Positions 21,949 through 30,581 of a DNA stretch of 32,611 nt are shown here, piece by piece. This DNA is from a virus, in the IMG/VR virus record IMGVR_UViG_3300001593_000009, positions 1 through 32,611 of that record; one strand, written 5' to 3'. Positions within the stretch are counted from its first letter, which is position 1, and each line of letters begins with the position of its first letter. A program made the translations under genes and the position numbers. The notes below the pieces were generated by a model that was not told where the DNA came from, did no database searches, and saw only the letters and a list, made by a program, of their open reading frames with translations.

Positions 21949-22637
21949 CGGCCGACTTTTCATATCAGCTTTTGTTGTATTGTGCGAACCAATTTCAGCG
22001 CGGGAATGTCGCTCCTAACAAAGCCAACTTAATCCTTCAACAAGCTCAGACGTCTTTTTTGGATTACTGTTTAGGGCAGATGCAGCAATACCAGTACGGA
22101 GCGCCACAGTCAAGAGTGGAATATGCGGTTAATGAAACGGCTCGACTTAGGTTAACGCCTTTTATCGGCCCAGTAAGTACATTGACAATTGATGCAACCG
22201 GATTAGCGCCGTACCCAACTAGCTTCGAACAGGTGGATGCCATGTATATGAACGTTCCGGCAAGGACAAGGATACGTTTCGTTCCACAACACAAAGCGCC
22301 GAACTACATAAGCGACCCAATCGATCCAGTTGACACCAATCCAATATACCTTTTGGAAAGCGACGGTTTTAGGTTTTATCCGAATGCGAATTTTGACGGG
22401 AACACGTTAGGGACGGCTTTAATAAGCTACGTGCAGACACCGCCTGTATTCAATTGGGCCTACACTCCAGACGCTAACGGTAGGCCGATTTACAACGCAG
22501 GCGGCAGTACTGGATATGCTTGGTATGATGTGGACTGTTTCGAGATTATCAGCCGCGCGCTACGCATGGTAGGGGTCAATCTGGCAGCACAAGAGATAAG
22601 TGGTTACGCTCAAAATATAATTGATAAAGGGCAATGA
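21945..22637 (+). CDS. head-tail connector/adaptor-like protein, TTG start (230 aa)
   Basis: Probably a ring or adaptor protein joining portal and tail. N-terminal helices (YQLLLYCANQFQRG, ILQQAQTSFLDYCLGQMQQYQ) are followed by a beta-rich body (GPVSTLTIDATG, RTRIRFVPQHKAP) and a last helix (CFEIISRALRMVGV). The start is TTG at 21945, sharing bases with the previous TGA; no ATG is available near the N terminus. It is coupled to the next gene by ATGA. The family is inferred from helical-then-beta layout and position. Confidence 0.55.
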   Translation: MTADFSYQLLLYCANQFQRGNVAPNKANLILQQAQTSFLDYCLGQMQQYQYGAPQSRVEYAVNETARLRLTPFIGPVSTLTIDATGLAPYPTSFEQVDAMYMNVPARTRIRFVPQHKAPNYISDPIDPVDTNPIYLLESDGFRFYPNANFDGNTLGTALISYVQTPPVFNWAYTPDANGRPIYNAGGSTGYAWYDVDCFEIISRALRMVGVNLAAQEISGYAQNIIDKGQ

Positions 22638-23257
22638 CAAGGCTACAGCTGATACGGAGGATTTTGAGACAAGTATATGGCGGTCAACCGTCCATAGATA
22701 GTAATATCACAGATAATCTTGTCAACAATTGGCTCACAGAGGCTTTGGCAGCATCGGCGGTAAAGAACTATAGAGAGAATGAGCAATTGGATGGTGTGGC
22801 ATATGTAAACAATAGTTTTTACACAACTTTTTTGGGGCTACCAGTTGCTCAATTCGATCAGTTTACGTATCAAATCACGCTACCACAAATACCAATAGGT
22901 ATAGGAAATGTGGAAGGGGTTGGGACGTTGCAATTCATGGATACAAGCGGTAATATATCTGATCCGGCTATCCCGTTAAGCGAAAATCAAGTTGGGTATT
23001 ACCAGAACATGCGGCCTATACCAAACAAGATACTTTTTTACCCGGAATGTATCTACCTATACGCAATATCTACTCTACAGCTAAACAACTTTACGGCGAA
23101 AGTGAGGATGATTAGCGGCGGTAATTCGGCTGATCTGAATAGTCTATTGAATGTCCCGGATGAAACGCTCAGTGATATTACGTCATATGTGAGTAAAATG
23201 TTATCTTGGGAAAGGCAACAGCCAAAAGAGGCTACGAATTCGGGGGCAGATGCGTAA
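22634..23257 (+). CDS. connector/adaptor-like virion protein (207 aa)
   Basis: Starts with helices (RLQLIRRILRQVYGGQPS, NLVNNWLTEALAASAV), followed by strands (FTYQITLPQIP, NKILFYPECIYLY) and a C-terminal helix with Glu/Gln. The layout resembles other podovirus connector rings and its neighbour at 21945. It ends just before the second GIY-YIG gene, which begins 13 bp later. The role in the portal-tail joint is inferred. Confidence 0.55.
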   Translation: MTRLQLIRRILRQVYGGQPSIDSNITDNLVNNWLTEALAASAVKNYRENEQLDGVAYVNNSFYTTFLGLPVAQFDQFTYQITLPQIPIGIGNVEGVGTLQFMDTSGNISDPAIPLSENQVGYYQNMRPIPNKILFYPECIYLYAISTLQLNNFTAKVRMISGGNSADLNSLLNVPDETLSDITSYVSKMLSWERQQPKEATNSGADA

Positions 23258-23262
23258 ATTTG
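23255..23262 (+). promoter_or_regulatory. perfect -7 element before the second GIY-YIG gene
   Basis: TAAATTTG matches TAnnTTTG exactly. Its first three bases are the stop codon of the upstream gene, and it ends 7 nt before the endonuclease ATG. No -33 TTTG is present, so it is a weak candidate for a private promoter. Confidence 0.25.
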
Positions 23263-23269
23263 TATAAAA

Positions 23270-24184
23270 ATGGCCTACGTTTATAGACATATCAGACTTG
23301 ATCAAAATGGTCCGTTTTACATCGGAATTGGAAAGGATAACGCTGGCGAATATAAGAGAGCCCACTCCATTTACATCAGAAATAGATACTGGAAAAATAT
23401 TACGGCAAAAACAGAATACGAAGTAGAAATAATTATAGATGGAATAGAGTGGGATGAGGCATGCAACAAGGAAAAGGAATTTATTCAGTTATATGGAAGG
23501 CGCGATTTGCGGAAGGGTCCTCTTATCAACTTAACTGACGGCGGAGAGGGGTTTGCCAATTTGCTTATAACAGATGAGGCAAAAAGGAAGATGTCCATTG
23601 CCGGTAAAAACAGAAAACCCCCATCTGCCGAAACCAGGGCTAAACTTAGCAAACACGCAAAGGCCAGGCCGATAACAAAAGAAATGAGGGAGAAAATGGC
23701 TTCCAAATTAAGGGGTAGGCCGCAGCCTGAATGGCAAAGGAAAATACTCAGCCATGCCGCTATGGGCAAAAAAGTTCCTTGGTCAGAAAAGCCGATTTTG
23801 CAATACGGAATAGATGGATCATTTATAAAAGAATTCAAAAGCTCCACACAGGCATCCGCTGAACTAGGGATTAATAGAGAAAACATATCTTCATGTCTAA
23901 CCGGAAAAAACAAACATGCAAGAGGATATATTTTTACATACAAGACATCGGCGGCATATCCGCATCAAATAGCTCCATTAAATGAAGCTAAATTGGGTGG
24001 TCAATTCAGAAAAAGGAAGGTTATAAATATACGCACAGGTGTAATTTACAACTCGGTCAAAGAGGCGGCCACCGCAGAAGGCATTAACCATAAGACATTG
24101 GGTTGTAAGCTTTGTGGAGTAAATAAAAACGATACCAATATAAGATACCATGATACGACCAATAAAAAATCAGATTCTTATTAA
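23270..24184 (+). CDS. GIY-YIG homing endonuclease with NUMOD segments (304 aa)
   Basis: The nuclease domain has YVY at residues 3-5 and YIG at 17-19 (variant GIY-YIG), then YEVEIIIDGIEWDEACNKE with the Glu of the active site. Repeated NUMOD3-type units follow (AGKNRKPPSAETRAKLS, REKMASKLRGRP). NUMOD1-type units begin KPILQYGIDGSFIKEFKS and KVINIRTGVIYNSVKE, each with a helix such as AAATAEGINHKTLG. It is a different subtype from the enzyme at 20162. It ends 35 nt inside the GroES gene, so it sits directly against a conserved virion-assembly gene. Confidence 0.87.
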   Translation: MAYVYRHIRLDQNGPFYIGIGKDNAGEYKRAHSIYIRNRYWKNITAKTEYEVEIIIDGIEWDEACNKEKEFIQLYGRRDLRKGPLINLTDGGEGFANLLITDEAKRKMSIAGKNRKPPSAETRAKLSKHAKARPITKEMREKMASKLRGRPQPEWQRKILSHAAMGKKVPWSEKPILQYGIDGSFIKEFKSSTQASAELGINRENISSCLTGKNKHARGYIFTYKTSAAYPHQIAPLNEAKLGGQFRKRKVINIRTGVIYNSVKEAATAEGINHKTLGCKLCGVNKNDTNIRYHDTTNKKSDSY

Positions 24185-24416
24185 GTTGTTCCCGGGTGAT
24201 GATAAATCTGCTGGGGGAATTATTGTTGCAGAAAGTTTCCGCGCCGAATCAAATAAGGGGAAAGTGGTCGCTTGTGGGGAAGGAACTAAAGACAGGAAAA
24301 TGCAATTCAAGGCGGGGGATGTTGTATTTCGTGTGCAAGGGCATGGGGAACCACTGGACATAGAAGGACAACGGTATTACATGATGGATCAGAATACTAT
24401 TTTGGCAACCGGTTAA
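24150..24416 (+). CDS. groES: GroES/Cpn10-like co-chaperonin (88 aa)
   Basis: The sequence follows Cpn10 throughout. IRPIKNQILIK opens the barrel. The mobile loop KSAGGIIV (residues 19-26) keeps the hydrophobic I-I-V triplet that docks into GroEL. The next conserved run is GKVVACGEG, then FKAGDVVFR, and the barrel closes with YYMMDQNTILATG. The roof loop is shorter than in E. coli GroES. No GroEL gene is present, so it must act with the host GroEL, like phage T4 gp31, which is needed for folding the T4 capsid protein. The first 35 nt overlap the GIY-YIG gene. It lies in the head-tail block. Confidence 0.88.
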   Translation: MIRPIKNQILIKLFPGDDKSAGGIIVAESFRAESNKGKVVACGEGTKDRKMQFKAGDVVFRVQGHGEPLDIEGQRYYMMDQNTILATG

Positions 24417-24426
24417 AGTTTATGGT

Positions 24427-25197
24427 ATGGCTATTCAAAAACAAGGATGGGTTACGGTCGAAACTTGCGTGAACGAATACCTAGACCGTAGTGAACAAAG
24501 CAACCACAAATATTTCAAGTTGTGGAACATAGCCTTTTCAGGTATGCAAAAAATGGGCATAAATTTCTTCTATCAGATACAAACCTTCAAACTACCAATC
24601 AATTCCAATTTTACAGTTAACCGACCGGATAATTATCTGAAATGGTGCAAGGTTGGAGTAGGGAACGCCATAGGGGAAATTATCCCATTGGACTATAATA
24701 ATAAACTAAATCTTTTCGCGGATCTGCAAACCAATAGACTATCTCAAACTCAGGATAATTCGCTGTTCAATTTTTACTTCGCTAATTCCGGAATTTTCTA
24801 TAACTATTGGAACGGCGATACGTTCGAAACGCTATATGGACTTCCAAGCGGTGGCCCATTCATTGGTAGTTTCAAAATGGACGAAACTAATAACCTAATC
24901 GTTCTGAATGATTTTTTTCAGTACCCATATTGTTTTTTGGAGTGTCTTACATCTCCGAAAGAAGGATCAGAGTATAGGGTGCCGGTTGACTTCGAGGAAG
25001 CCATGATTGCGTTTATGGGATGGCAGGATAACTTTTTCAAGCCATCCACTTCGCACATGCAGGGGGGGGATAAGGAAAGGTTGAAACACAACTTTTACAA
25101 TGAACTTAGATTGGCTAAGGCAAACTATAAGCCTTTCCAACTTGAAGAGGCGTATGAATGGAATTTAAAGAATCAGCGTTTAACGATCAAAGCGTAA
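24427..25197 (+). CDS. virion protein, adaptor/tail-joining candidate (256 aa)
   Basis: Not firmly recognised. It is aromatic-rich and beta-leaning: NFFYQIQTFKLPINSNFTV, YLKWCKVGVGNAIG, IIPLDYNNKL. The C-terminal helical part reads VPVDFEEAMIAFMGW, then KERLKHNFYNELRLAKANY. This is the layout of adaptor proteins that prepare the portal for the nozzle. It lies 10 bp after GroES and 3 bp before the large nozzle-like gene. A run of eight G residues at 25062-25069 encodes GGD; a -1 shift gives TAA at once. Confidence 0.5.
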   Translation: MAIQKQGWVTVETCVNEYLDRSEQSNHKYFKLWNIAFSGMQKMGINFFYQIQTFKLPINSNFTVNRPDNYLKWCKVGVGNAIGEIIPLDYNNKLNLFADLQTNRLSQTQDNSLFNFYFANSGIFYNYWNGDTFETLYGLPSGGPFIGSFKMDETNNLIVLNDFFQYPYCFLECLTSPKEGSEYRVPVDFEEAMIAFMGWQDNFFKPSTSHMQGGDKERLKHNFYNELRLAKANYKPFQLEEAYEWNLKNQRLTIKA

Positions 25198-25200
25198 TAA

Positions 25201-28200
25201 ATGTTAGCAACTTACCCATTTAGAGGCCGGATGAACCTTGACGATCCCAGCTTGGTCGTTCCCCAAGGTGACCATGTTATGGCCCGTAATGGAATCTTTA
25301 GGGGTACAGAAGGACGGATGCGGTTCGAATCGTGTCTCGGTACGACACTTGTGCCGAACGCCAATCTTCCCGCAGGGACGAACGCTACAGTCGGCGTGAA
25401 ATACGATCCGGTTAATGAGAACGCTAACGGAACTTTGAACCCTCGCGTGTTTTTCTTTAACCTTAACTCAAACGGCAATTCAGGGATTTATATTTACTAT
25501 ACGCTTACTGGAACATTTCAAACACTCGTTCAAGATAACACGAATACAGTTGGAGCGGTAACGGGTATCACAAATGCCAACCGAATTACCAGCATAGATT
25601 TACTTTACGGCGATGGCGTACAAGGGACACTTCTTTTCTATGTGGATTCAACGCTCAATTGCAGGAAGATAAATATAAATCGGCTTCTTGCAGGTGGTTA
25701 TCCAACTGTGAAAAGCACTTACTTAAACGTTATCAAAGCGCCTCCGATACCACCTATTCAATGTTGTTACGAGAACGATACAACCGTGGCAGCAAATAAT
25801 CTGGTTAACTCGCTGTTTAACTTTACTTGTACGCACATCTATGATGATTTCGAGCAATCCGTGTTAGCCAGTGCAAGCAAGCAGCCGTTACCAAGCGATC
25901 CGTTCAACCCGCCAAACACAGCCACAACTTCTGTCGCTAGTCCTTTCAGAAATGCCCGTATCGTTCTATACATTCCTACAGGAGATATTAACGTAACCAA
26001 ACTTCGAATATACGCACAGCAAACGCAGTACGGGTCAACGACAGATTGGTTTATTGTTGATACTTTGGATAAAACGCTTTTAAATATTCCAAGCAATACT
26101 GTCTATCAATACTACTTTTATAACAACGGAAATTATACCGCAGCTGATCCAACATTCACAGTCTTAGACTACGATCAAGTACCGTTAGGAGCTAACTGCC
26201 AATCCTTACTCGATGGGAATGTGATTTCCTACTCGGGAATTACAGAAGGGTACAACTGGCTCAACCCAACCTTCAGCGTAGCGACTTCTAACGTAAACTT
26301 CCCCCAATATTCGGTCAATGGACTTTTGTTTTTTGCAGCAACTAACGGTATTTTCACCGGAAGCCAGCCGCAGATAACTGTGTATTTGCGTGGCGTTGGA
26401 GGGAATGACGGCTTTGGGAATCCCGTATTGCTGGAAAAAGTTCCAAAGACACTAACAGTACGGGCTAAATCTGGCGCAACAAATGTTAGTTTTTCATTCA
26501 ACAATACCACGGGCGTTGTTAATAGCATTCTAGTTGGGTTACTAGCGGCGGCAAATGCGGCAGGCTGGGTAACCGTTGGAGCAATAACCGACAATACATT
26601 TACAGTCTATTACCCAACCGGCAACGTAGTGTTACAATCCTCTTACGTTAACCAACTTTTTTTGGACGAATCTCCTTACCCAAGTCCAATTTGTTGCCAC
26701 TTTCCTCGGTCCGCTTATTCTTATGGAGTTCTTTACCGGGATGGCGACGGCAGGACAAACGGAACGATCAGCAATGTAACTGGAAATTTAGTGACGCAAG
26801 CCCCATCCGCCGGACAGATACCACAAGTGTCGATTAACTTAGCGGCCTTTCAACCGCCGCCGTGGGCTGTCTATTGGGAACTTGTCCGGACGGATACCCT
26901 GACCTACAACAAGTATTTAAACTGGGTGACGAATGCGGCTTGTCAAGGAACTGGGGCTGGCGTAAACACGCAATACGCTTATTTCGGTATCAACAACATC
27001 CAGACGTATAACCAATCCATTAGCGCAACGGAAGGCCCTGTTTCGTATTCCTTCACGCAAGGCGACCGGATCAGGATTCTAGGACGCTATGACCACAACA
27101 TGAATTTTTACCCGTTGAATTTGGACTACGCCATCTTAGGGGAGGCGATTGATCCAATTGCAAACGGAATTTTTCAAAAAGGAACGTTCATACAGATTTA
27201 CTATCCAACCTACGACATTGGGGCAAATCCAAACTTTTCATTTCCCATTGTCAGCAATGACGACGACTATCAAAATTATCTCGTACTGATTTATTCGTAC
27301 AAACCCTATTCGACAACCAATCAAAATGTTTATTTTCAGGTTGGGCAACAATATCCCGTTGGAAATCCCGGATTAAATACATCCTACCATATCGGGAATG
27401 TAGCCGACAACCAAGTGATATTAACGGATGGAGATGTATTTACCAGACAACGGCCCGTACCATTAATCAATAGTTACTTCATTAATACAGGCAGTTTCGA
27501 TCAGACTAGCCCATACGGAACCGATTGGGTGAATCCCGGAGGAGGGGCTGTCCCGATTGTTGACAACGGAATTTGGAAAATAGTCGGCGGCGTACAAATG
27601 GTAGCTGGCCTTTTACCAACACAGTACCCAACTTACGCGAATAACGATTTTACGATCTTCAATGAATCCACAACTTTAACACTAGCCGTTCGGTTAAGAG
27701 GGACGCAAACCATTATTGATAAGACCGATCCGAATGGTCAGTTCTCTAAATATGTGAAAGTTGTTCTGCCTGGTAACGTTGTAACAACTACGCAGATTGT
27801 ACCCACACAGTCAGGAATCAACCCTCAAAATAGTTCCAACAGCAGCGCGGTAACGGTCACATTCGACGCCACTATTCAACTGCCGCCGCAAGGAAAACTT
27901 TGGCTGATAAATTACTGCGTCAATGAAATGCTGATTGGCGGGTACTTGTTACAACTCGATGTACTAAGAACGATTACGATAAATTGTTTCGACAAATCTT
28001 TCAGCGATATTTACGACCTTCAAACCAATTCGGATAATAAACCGAATGTGGTCAACGTCGAAGCGGCGCAAACCTATTACAGTACCTTATTCCGGTTTAG
28101 CCAGCCTGATATTTTAGGAACAGACATAAACAACTCCAACCGTTTCTATCCTGAAAACTTCGATGAATGGGATAAGTCATTTGGGGATGTTATGCGAATG

Positions 28201-29172
28201 CGGGTCAGGCAACGAGAACTTCGTGTATTTCAGAAAAGGAGATGCGGGCGCGTTGGGGTGTATCAAAAGTTTATCACAAATCAAAGCGCCAGCGTTTCGC
28301 TAATCGTTTCAGATACGATCATAACGCAAAACAACATCCAATATTTTGAAGGAGAATACGGGATAGGTGACGCTGTAGATAGTCTTTCAAGTTCTGGCTA
28401 TCAGGATTATTTCGCGGACCCAATAAAAGGCGTATGGTGCCGACTTTCACTAAACGGCGTGGATAACATAAGTGAGGATGAGAAGGTGCAGACCTTCGCA
28501 GGCAATAACCTGCCCGTCTACCTGAATCCATATAATTATCAGTTTGGCGGGACATCGGCCATACTGTCCGCATTCAATACTCCGAAGGACAGGGACGCAG
28601 AAATACTCTTTTTCATGCAAGGTGGAACAAGCGGAGCCAATACGTTAACAGGCCAAACGATAGCCTTCAACGAACGGCAGAAAGTAGCCTACGGATTCTT
28701 TGATTACGCCCCGGATGCCGCCGTATGTGCTGAAAATAATTTAATTCTGTTCTATAATGGGAATCTGTATATCCAGAATAACAGCGGAAATCCGGCCTTA
28801 ATATTCGGGAACCAATTGACACCAACGATTACCTTAGTAATGAAAGACCCAAACATCGAAAAGAAAACATTCTTGTCGGTCACAGAAACTTCAAATCAGG
28901 CGTGGGTATGCCCGAGCATCCAAACCGATACCTATTCGTATGGCACTACCTTGCAGTCAAGTAATTTGGTTGCAGAAGACTTCGCGCTACTTGGGACGGA
29001 TTGGAACGCAGCGTTGCTGAACGATATAAATTCAATCGGAGGGATTATTGAGGGTGACGTTTTACAGGGCTCAGAACTAATAATCCAGTTTTCGGCATCT
29101 AATGCGGCACAGTTCGCTTACCTTGCATCTGTAGGAATCCGATACATTGACAGTCCACTAACCGTAAAATGA
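25201..29172 (+). CDS. very large beta-rich tail nozzle/stabilisation-type protein (1323 aa)
   Basis: The N terminus (YPFRGRMNLDDPSLVVPQGD, then HVMARNGIFRGTEGRMRFE) has the form seen in podovirus nozzle/tail-tubular B and stabilisation-type proteins: a short strand, a Pro/Gly turn, QGD-like, then a.N....G..R.. . The rest is a long succession of beta strands with Asn/Thr/Gly/Tyr-rich loops and few charged helices, so a multi-domain tail-tip or nozzle with fibre-like inserts is likely. It is larger than the nozzles of T7-like phages. It follows the adaptor genes and precedes the internal-protein genes. The exact part is inferred. Confidence 0.55.
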   Translation: MLATYPFRGRMNLDDPSLVVPQGDHVMARNGIFRGTEGRMRFESCLGTTLVPNANLPAGTNATVGVKYDPVNENANGTLNPRVFFFNLNSNGNSGIYIYYTLTGTFQTLVQDNTNTVGAVTGITNANRITSIDLLYGDGVQGTLLFYVDSTLNCRKININRLLAGGYPTVKSTYLNVIKAPPIPPIQCCYENDTTVAANNLVNSLFNFTCTHIYDDFEQSVLASASKQPLPSDPFNPPNTATTSVASPFRNARIVLYIPTGDINVTKLRIYAQQTQYGSTTDWFIVDTLDKTLLNIPSNTVYQYYFYNNGNYTAADPTFTVLDYDQVPLGANCQSLLDGNVISYSGITEGYNWLNPTFSVATSNVNFPQYSVNGLLFFAATNGIFTGSQPQITVYLRGVGGNDGFGNPVLLEKVPKTLTVRAKSGATNVSFSFNNTTGVVNSILVGLLAAANAAGWVTVGAITDNTFTVYYPTGNVVLQSSYVNQLFLDESPYPSPICCHFPRSAYSYGVLYRDGDGRTNGTISNVTGNLVTQAPSAGQIPQVSINLAAFQPPPWAVYWELVRTDTLTYNKYLNWVTNAACQGTGAGVNTQYAYFGINNIQTYNQSISATEGPVSYSFTQGDRIRILGRYDHNMNFYPLNLDYAILGEAIDPIANGIFQKGTFIQIYYPTYDIGANPNFSFPIVSNDDDYQNYLVLIYSYKPYSTTNQNVYFQVGQQYPVGNPGLNTSYHIGNVADNQVILTDGDVFTRQRPVPLINSYFINTGSFDQTSPYGTDWVNPGGGAVPIVDNGIWKIVGGVQMVAGLLPTQYPTYANNDFTIFNESTTLTLAVRLRGTQTIIDKTDPNGQFSKYVKVVLPGNVVTTTQIVPTQSGINPQNSSNSSAVTVTFDATIQLPPQGKLWLINYCVNEMLIGGYLLQLDVLRTITINCFDKSFSDIYDLQTNSDNKPNVVNVEAAQTYYSTLFRFSQPDILGTDINNSNRFYPENFDEWDKSFGDVMRMRVRQRELRVFQKRRCGRVGVYQKFITNQSASVSLIVSDTIITQNNIQYFEGEYGIGDAVDSLSSSGYQDYFADPIKGVWCRLSLNGVDNISEDEKVQTFAGNNLPVYLNPYNYQFGGTSAILSAFNTPKDRDAEILFFMQGGTSGANTLTGQTIAFNERQKVAYGFFDYAPDAAVCAENNLILFYNGNLYIQNNSGNPALIFGNQLTPTITLVMKDPNIEKKTFLSVTETSNQAWVCPSIQTDTYSYGTTLQSSNLVAEDFALLGTDWNAALLNDINSIGGIIEGDVLQGSELIIQFSASNAAQFAYLASVGIRYIDSPLTVK

Positions 29173-29393
29173 TGGAACACAAAAATAAAATAGATAACTG
29201 GTCTCACTACTGGGGGATTGCTACTTCTCGAAAAGACCTGAAGGAGTTTAAAAATCTATTACAGATTAATGCAAATTCCCCACAGGTGGACCTATCCCGG
29301 CAGCAAGTTCCAACAAAAGACGGTATCAAAACTTTCAACGAATTGGTAAAAGAATTGGCACCGAAAGAAAACGAACATGGAGAACTTAATTGA
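29169..29393 (+). CDS. hypothetical protein (74 aa)
   Basis: Not recognised. A polar, helical small protein (KNKIDNWSHYWGIATSRKDLK, TFNELVKELAPKENE). The ATG at 29169 overlaps the previous TGA, and the 3' end overlaps the next gene by 17 nt, so it is clearly part of the late operon. Possibly a minor virion or assembly protein. Confidence 0.5.
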   Translation: MMEHKNKIDNWSHYWGIATSRKDLKEFKNLLQINANSPQVDLSRQQVPTKDGIKTFNELVKELAPKENEHGELN

Positions 29394-29844
29394 CGATAAG
29401 ATAGACGAATTGGAATCCTATATGATGTATTACCCGGCAGTCAATTGCCCGTTGACGCATACATTCACGCCGGGTCTTTATACTCGTACTATTTTTATGC
29501 CAGCTGGAACGCTTATTACAAGTTTGATCCATAAAACAGAACATCAGTTTATCATATCGGCAGGGGTTGTTTTAGTGAAGATAAAAGAAGGTGAATGGAA
29601 ACGGTTGGCGGCTCCGCACATCGGAATAACGAAACCGGGAACGCGCCGCATCTTGTACATAGAAGCCGACTGTTTATGGACAACCTGCCACGCTACAGAT
29701 GTTCAGCCAGAGAATGAAACCGAAGAATCTGTTTTAAAAGCGGTCGAATTAATTACAGACAGGATAATTGAAGTACATGAAAACAAGTTGATCGGGGGTG
29801 TGATTAGGAACAACATTCTTTCACAACAAATTGAAAACCAGTGA
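29377..29844 (+). CDS. cupin-like beta-barrel protein (155 aa)
   Basis: A single RmlC-like cupin fold. It runs PGLYTRTIFMPAGTLITSLI, HKTEHQFIISAGVVLVKIKEG and APHIGITKPGTRRILYI, and closes with DCLWTTCHAT. The His/Glu residues (HKTEHQF) sit where cupins bind metal, and the PGT...R strands match motif 2. The N-terminal helix and the C-terminal helical tail flank it. Such phage cupins lie among tail genes; a structural or sugar-binding role is inferred. It is coupled to the next gene by GTGA. Confidence 0.65.
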   Translation: MENLIDDKIDELESYMMYYPAVNCPLTHTFTPGLYTRTIFMPAGTLITSLIHKTEHQFIISAGVVLVKIKEGEWKRLAAPHIGITKPGTRRILYIEADCLWTTCHATDVQPENETEESVLKAVELITDRIIEVHENKLIGGVIRNNILSQQIENQ

Positions 29845-30581
29845 GTTTCGTCGCTGTAGGGGTTACGGCGGGCGTAGGGATTACGCAGGCTGTTATTGGA
29901 GGAATAAAGGCCGGGAAGGCGCATCGGGAAATGGAGAACCTGAAGACGCCAACATATAGCGGGTCACAGCCTCTTTCTCAGTACTATCAGGAGGCTTTGA
30001 ATAGGTATCAACAAAGTCCTTACCAATCTAATTTTTACGAACAGGCACAAAAGGCGGCTGGACGAAATGAGGCTACTGCAATAGGTGCAACAATGGATAG
30101 GCATTCCGCTGGAAACATAGGAGCTATTGTACAAGGCAGTGACGACCAAATGCAGAAAGCAGGTGTAGAGGCGGAAGGTTTGCAACGTCAGGCGTTCGGT
30201 CAGCTAGGTAGTGCGGCTAATGCGCAGACGGGAGATATTCGTCAACAGTTCCAATACAATCAAGAGGCCCCGTACGAAAAGGCATTCGGCATAGCACAAG
30301 GTAAAGCAATAGCAGGCAGCCAGATGGAGAATTCTGGGTTCTCTAATATATCAGGTGGTTTGGGAAGTTATTCTCAAATCGGTCAACTAAAGCAGTTGTA
30401 CGGTGGCGGCGGTTCGGGAGGAGGTGGAGGGGCAAGCACGAATGCTTTTGCAGGTGGTGGCGGTCAATATTCCGCAAGTCCGGGATTGGCAAACACGGGT
30501 GGTGGGTACACTGACCCGGCAGGTGGTATCGGGTATATTAATCCAAACGGTTTCGGAGCAGGAGCAATAGCAGGAATATGA
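29841..30581 (+). CDS. internal virion/ejection-type protein, GTG start (246 aa)
   Basis: Hydrophobic Gly/Ala-rich N terminus (VAVGVTAGVGITQAVIGGIK) with membrane character, then Gln/Ala/Ser-rich helices (QEALNRYQQSPYQS, GVEAEGLQRQAFGQLGSAANA). It ends in a long Gly-rich tail (residues about 190-246) with runs such as GGGGSGGGGG. Proteins with this make-up near the podovirus tail genes are usually ejected internal core proteins that help DNA cross the envelope. The start is GTG 29841, sharing bases with the previous TGA. Confidence 0.55.
   Translation: MSFVAVGVTAGVGITQAVIGGIKAGKAHREMENLKTPTYSGSQPLSQYYQEALNRYQQSPYQSNFYEQAQKAAGRNEATAIGATMDRHSAGNIGAIVQGSDDQMQKAGVEAEGLQRQAFGQLGSAANAQTGDIRQQFQYNQEAPYEKAFGIAQGKAIAGSQMENSGFSNISGGLGSYSQIGQLKQLYGGGGSGGGGGASTNAFAGGGGQYSASPGLANTGGGYTDPAGGIGYINPNGFGAGAIAGI

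Noticed and set aside
23485-23943. Leftward 152-codon frame
   Set aside because: It is the longest of the shadow frames but lies wholly under the second GIY-YIG enzyme, which has intact motifs. It has no promoter or terminator.
26229-26594. Leftward 121-codon frame inside the nozzle-like gene
   Set aside because: Shadow of a long continuous gene, with no start or stop signals.
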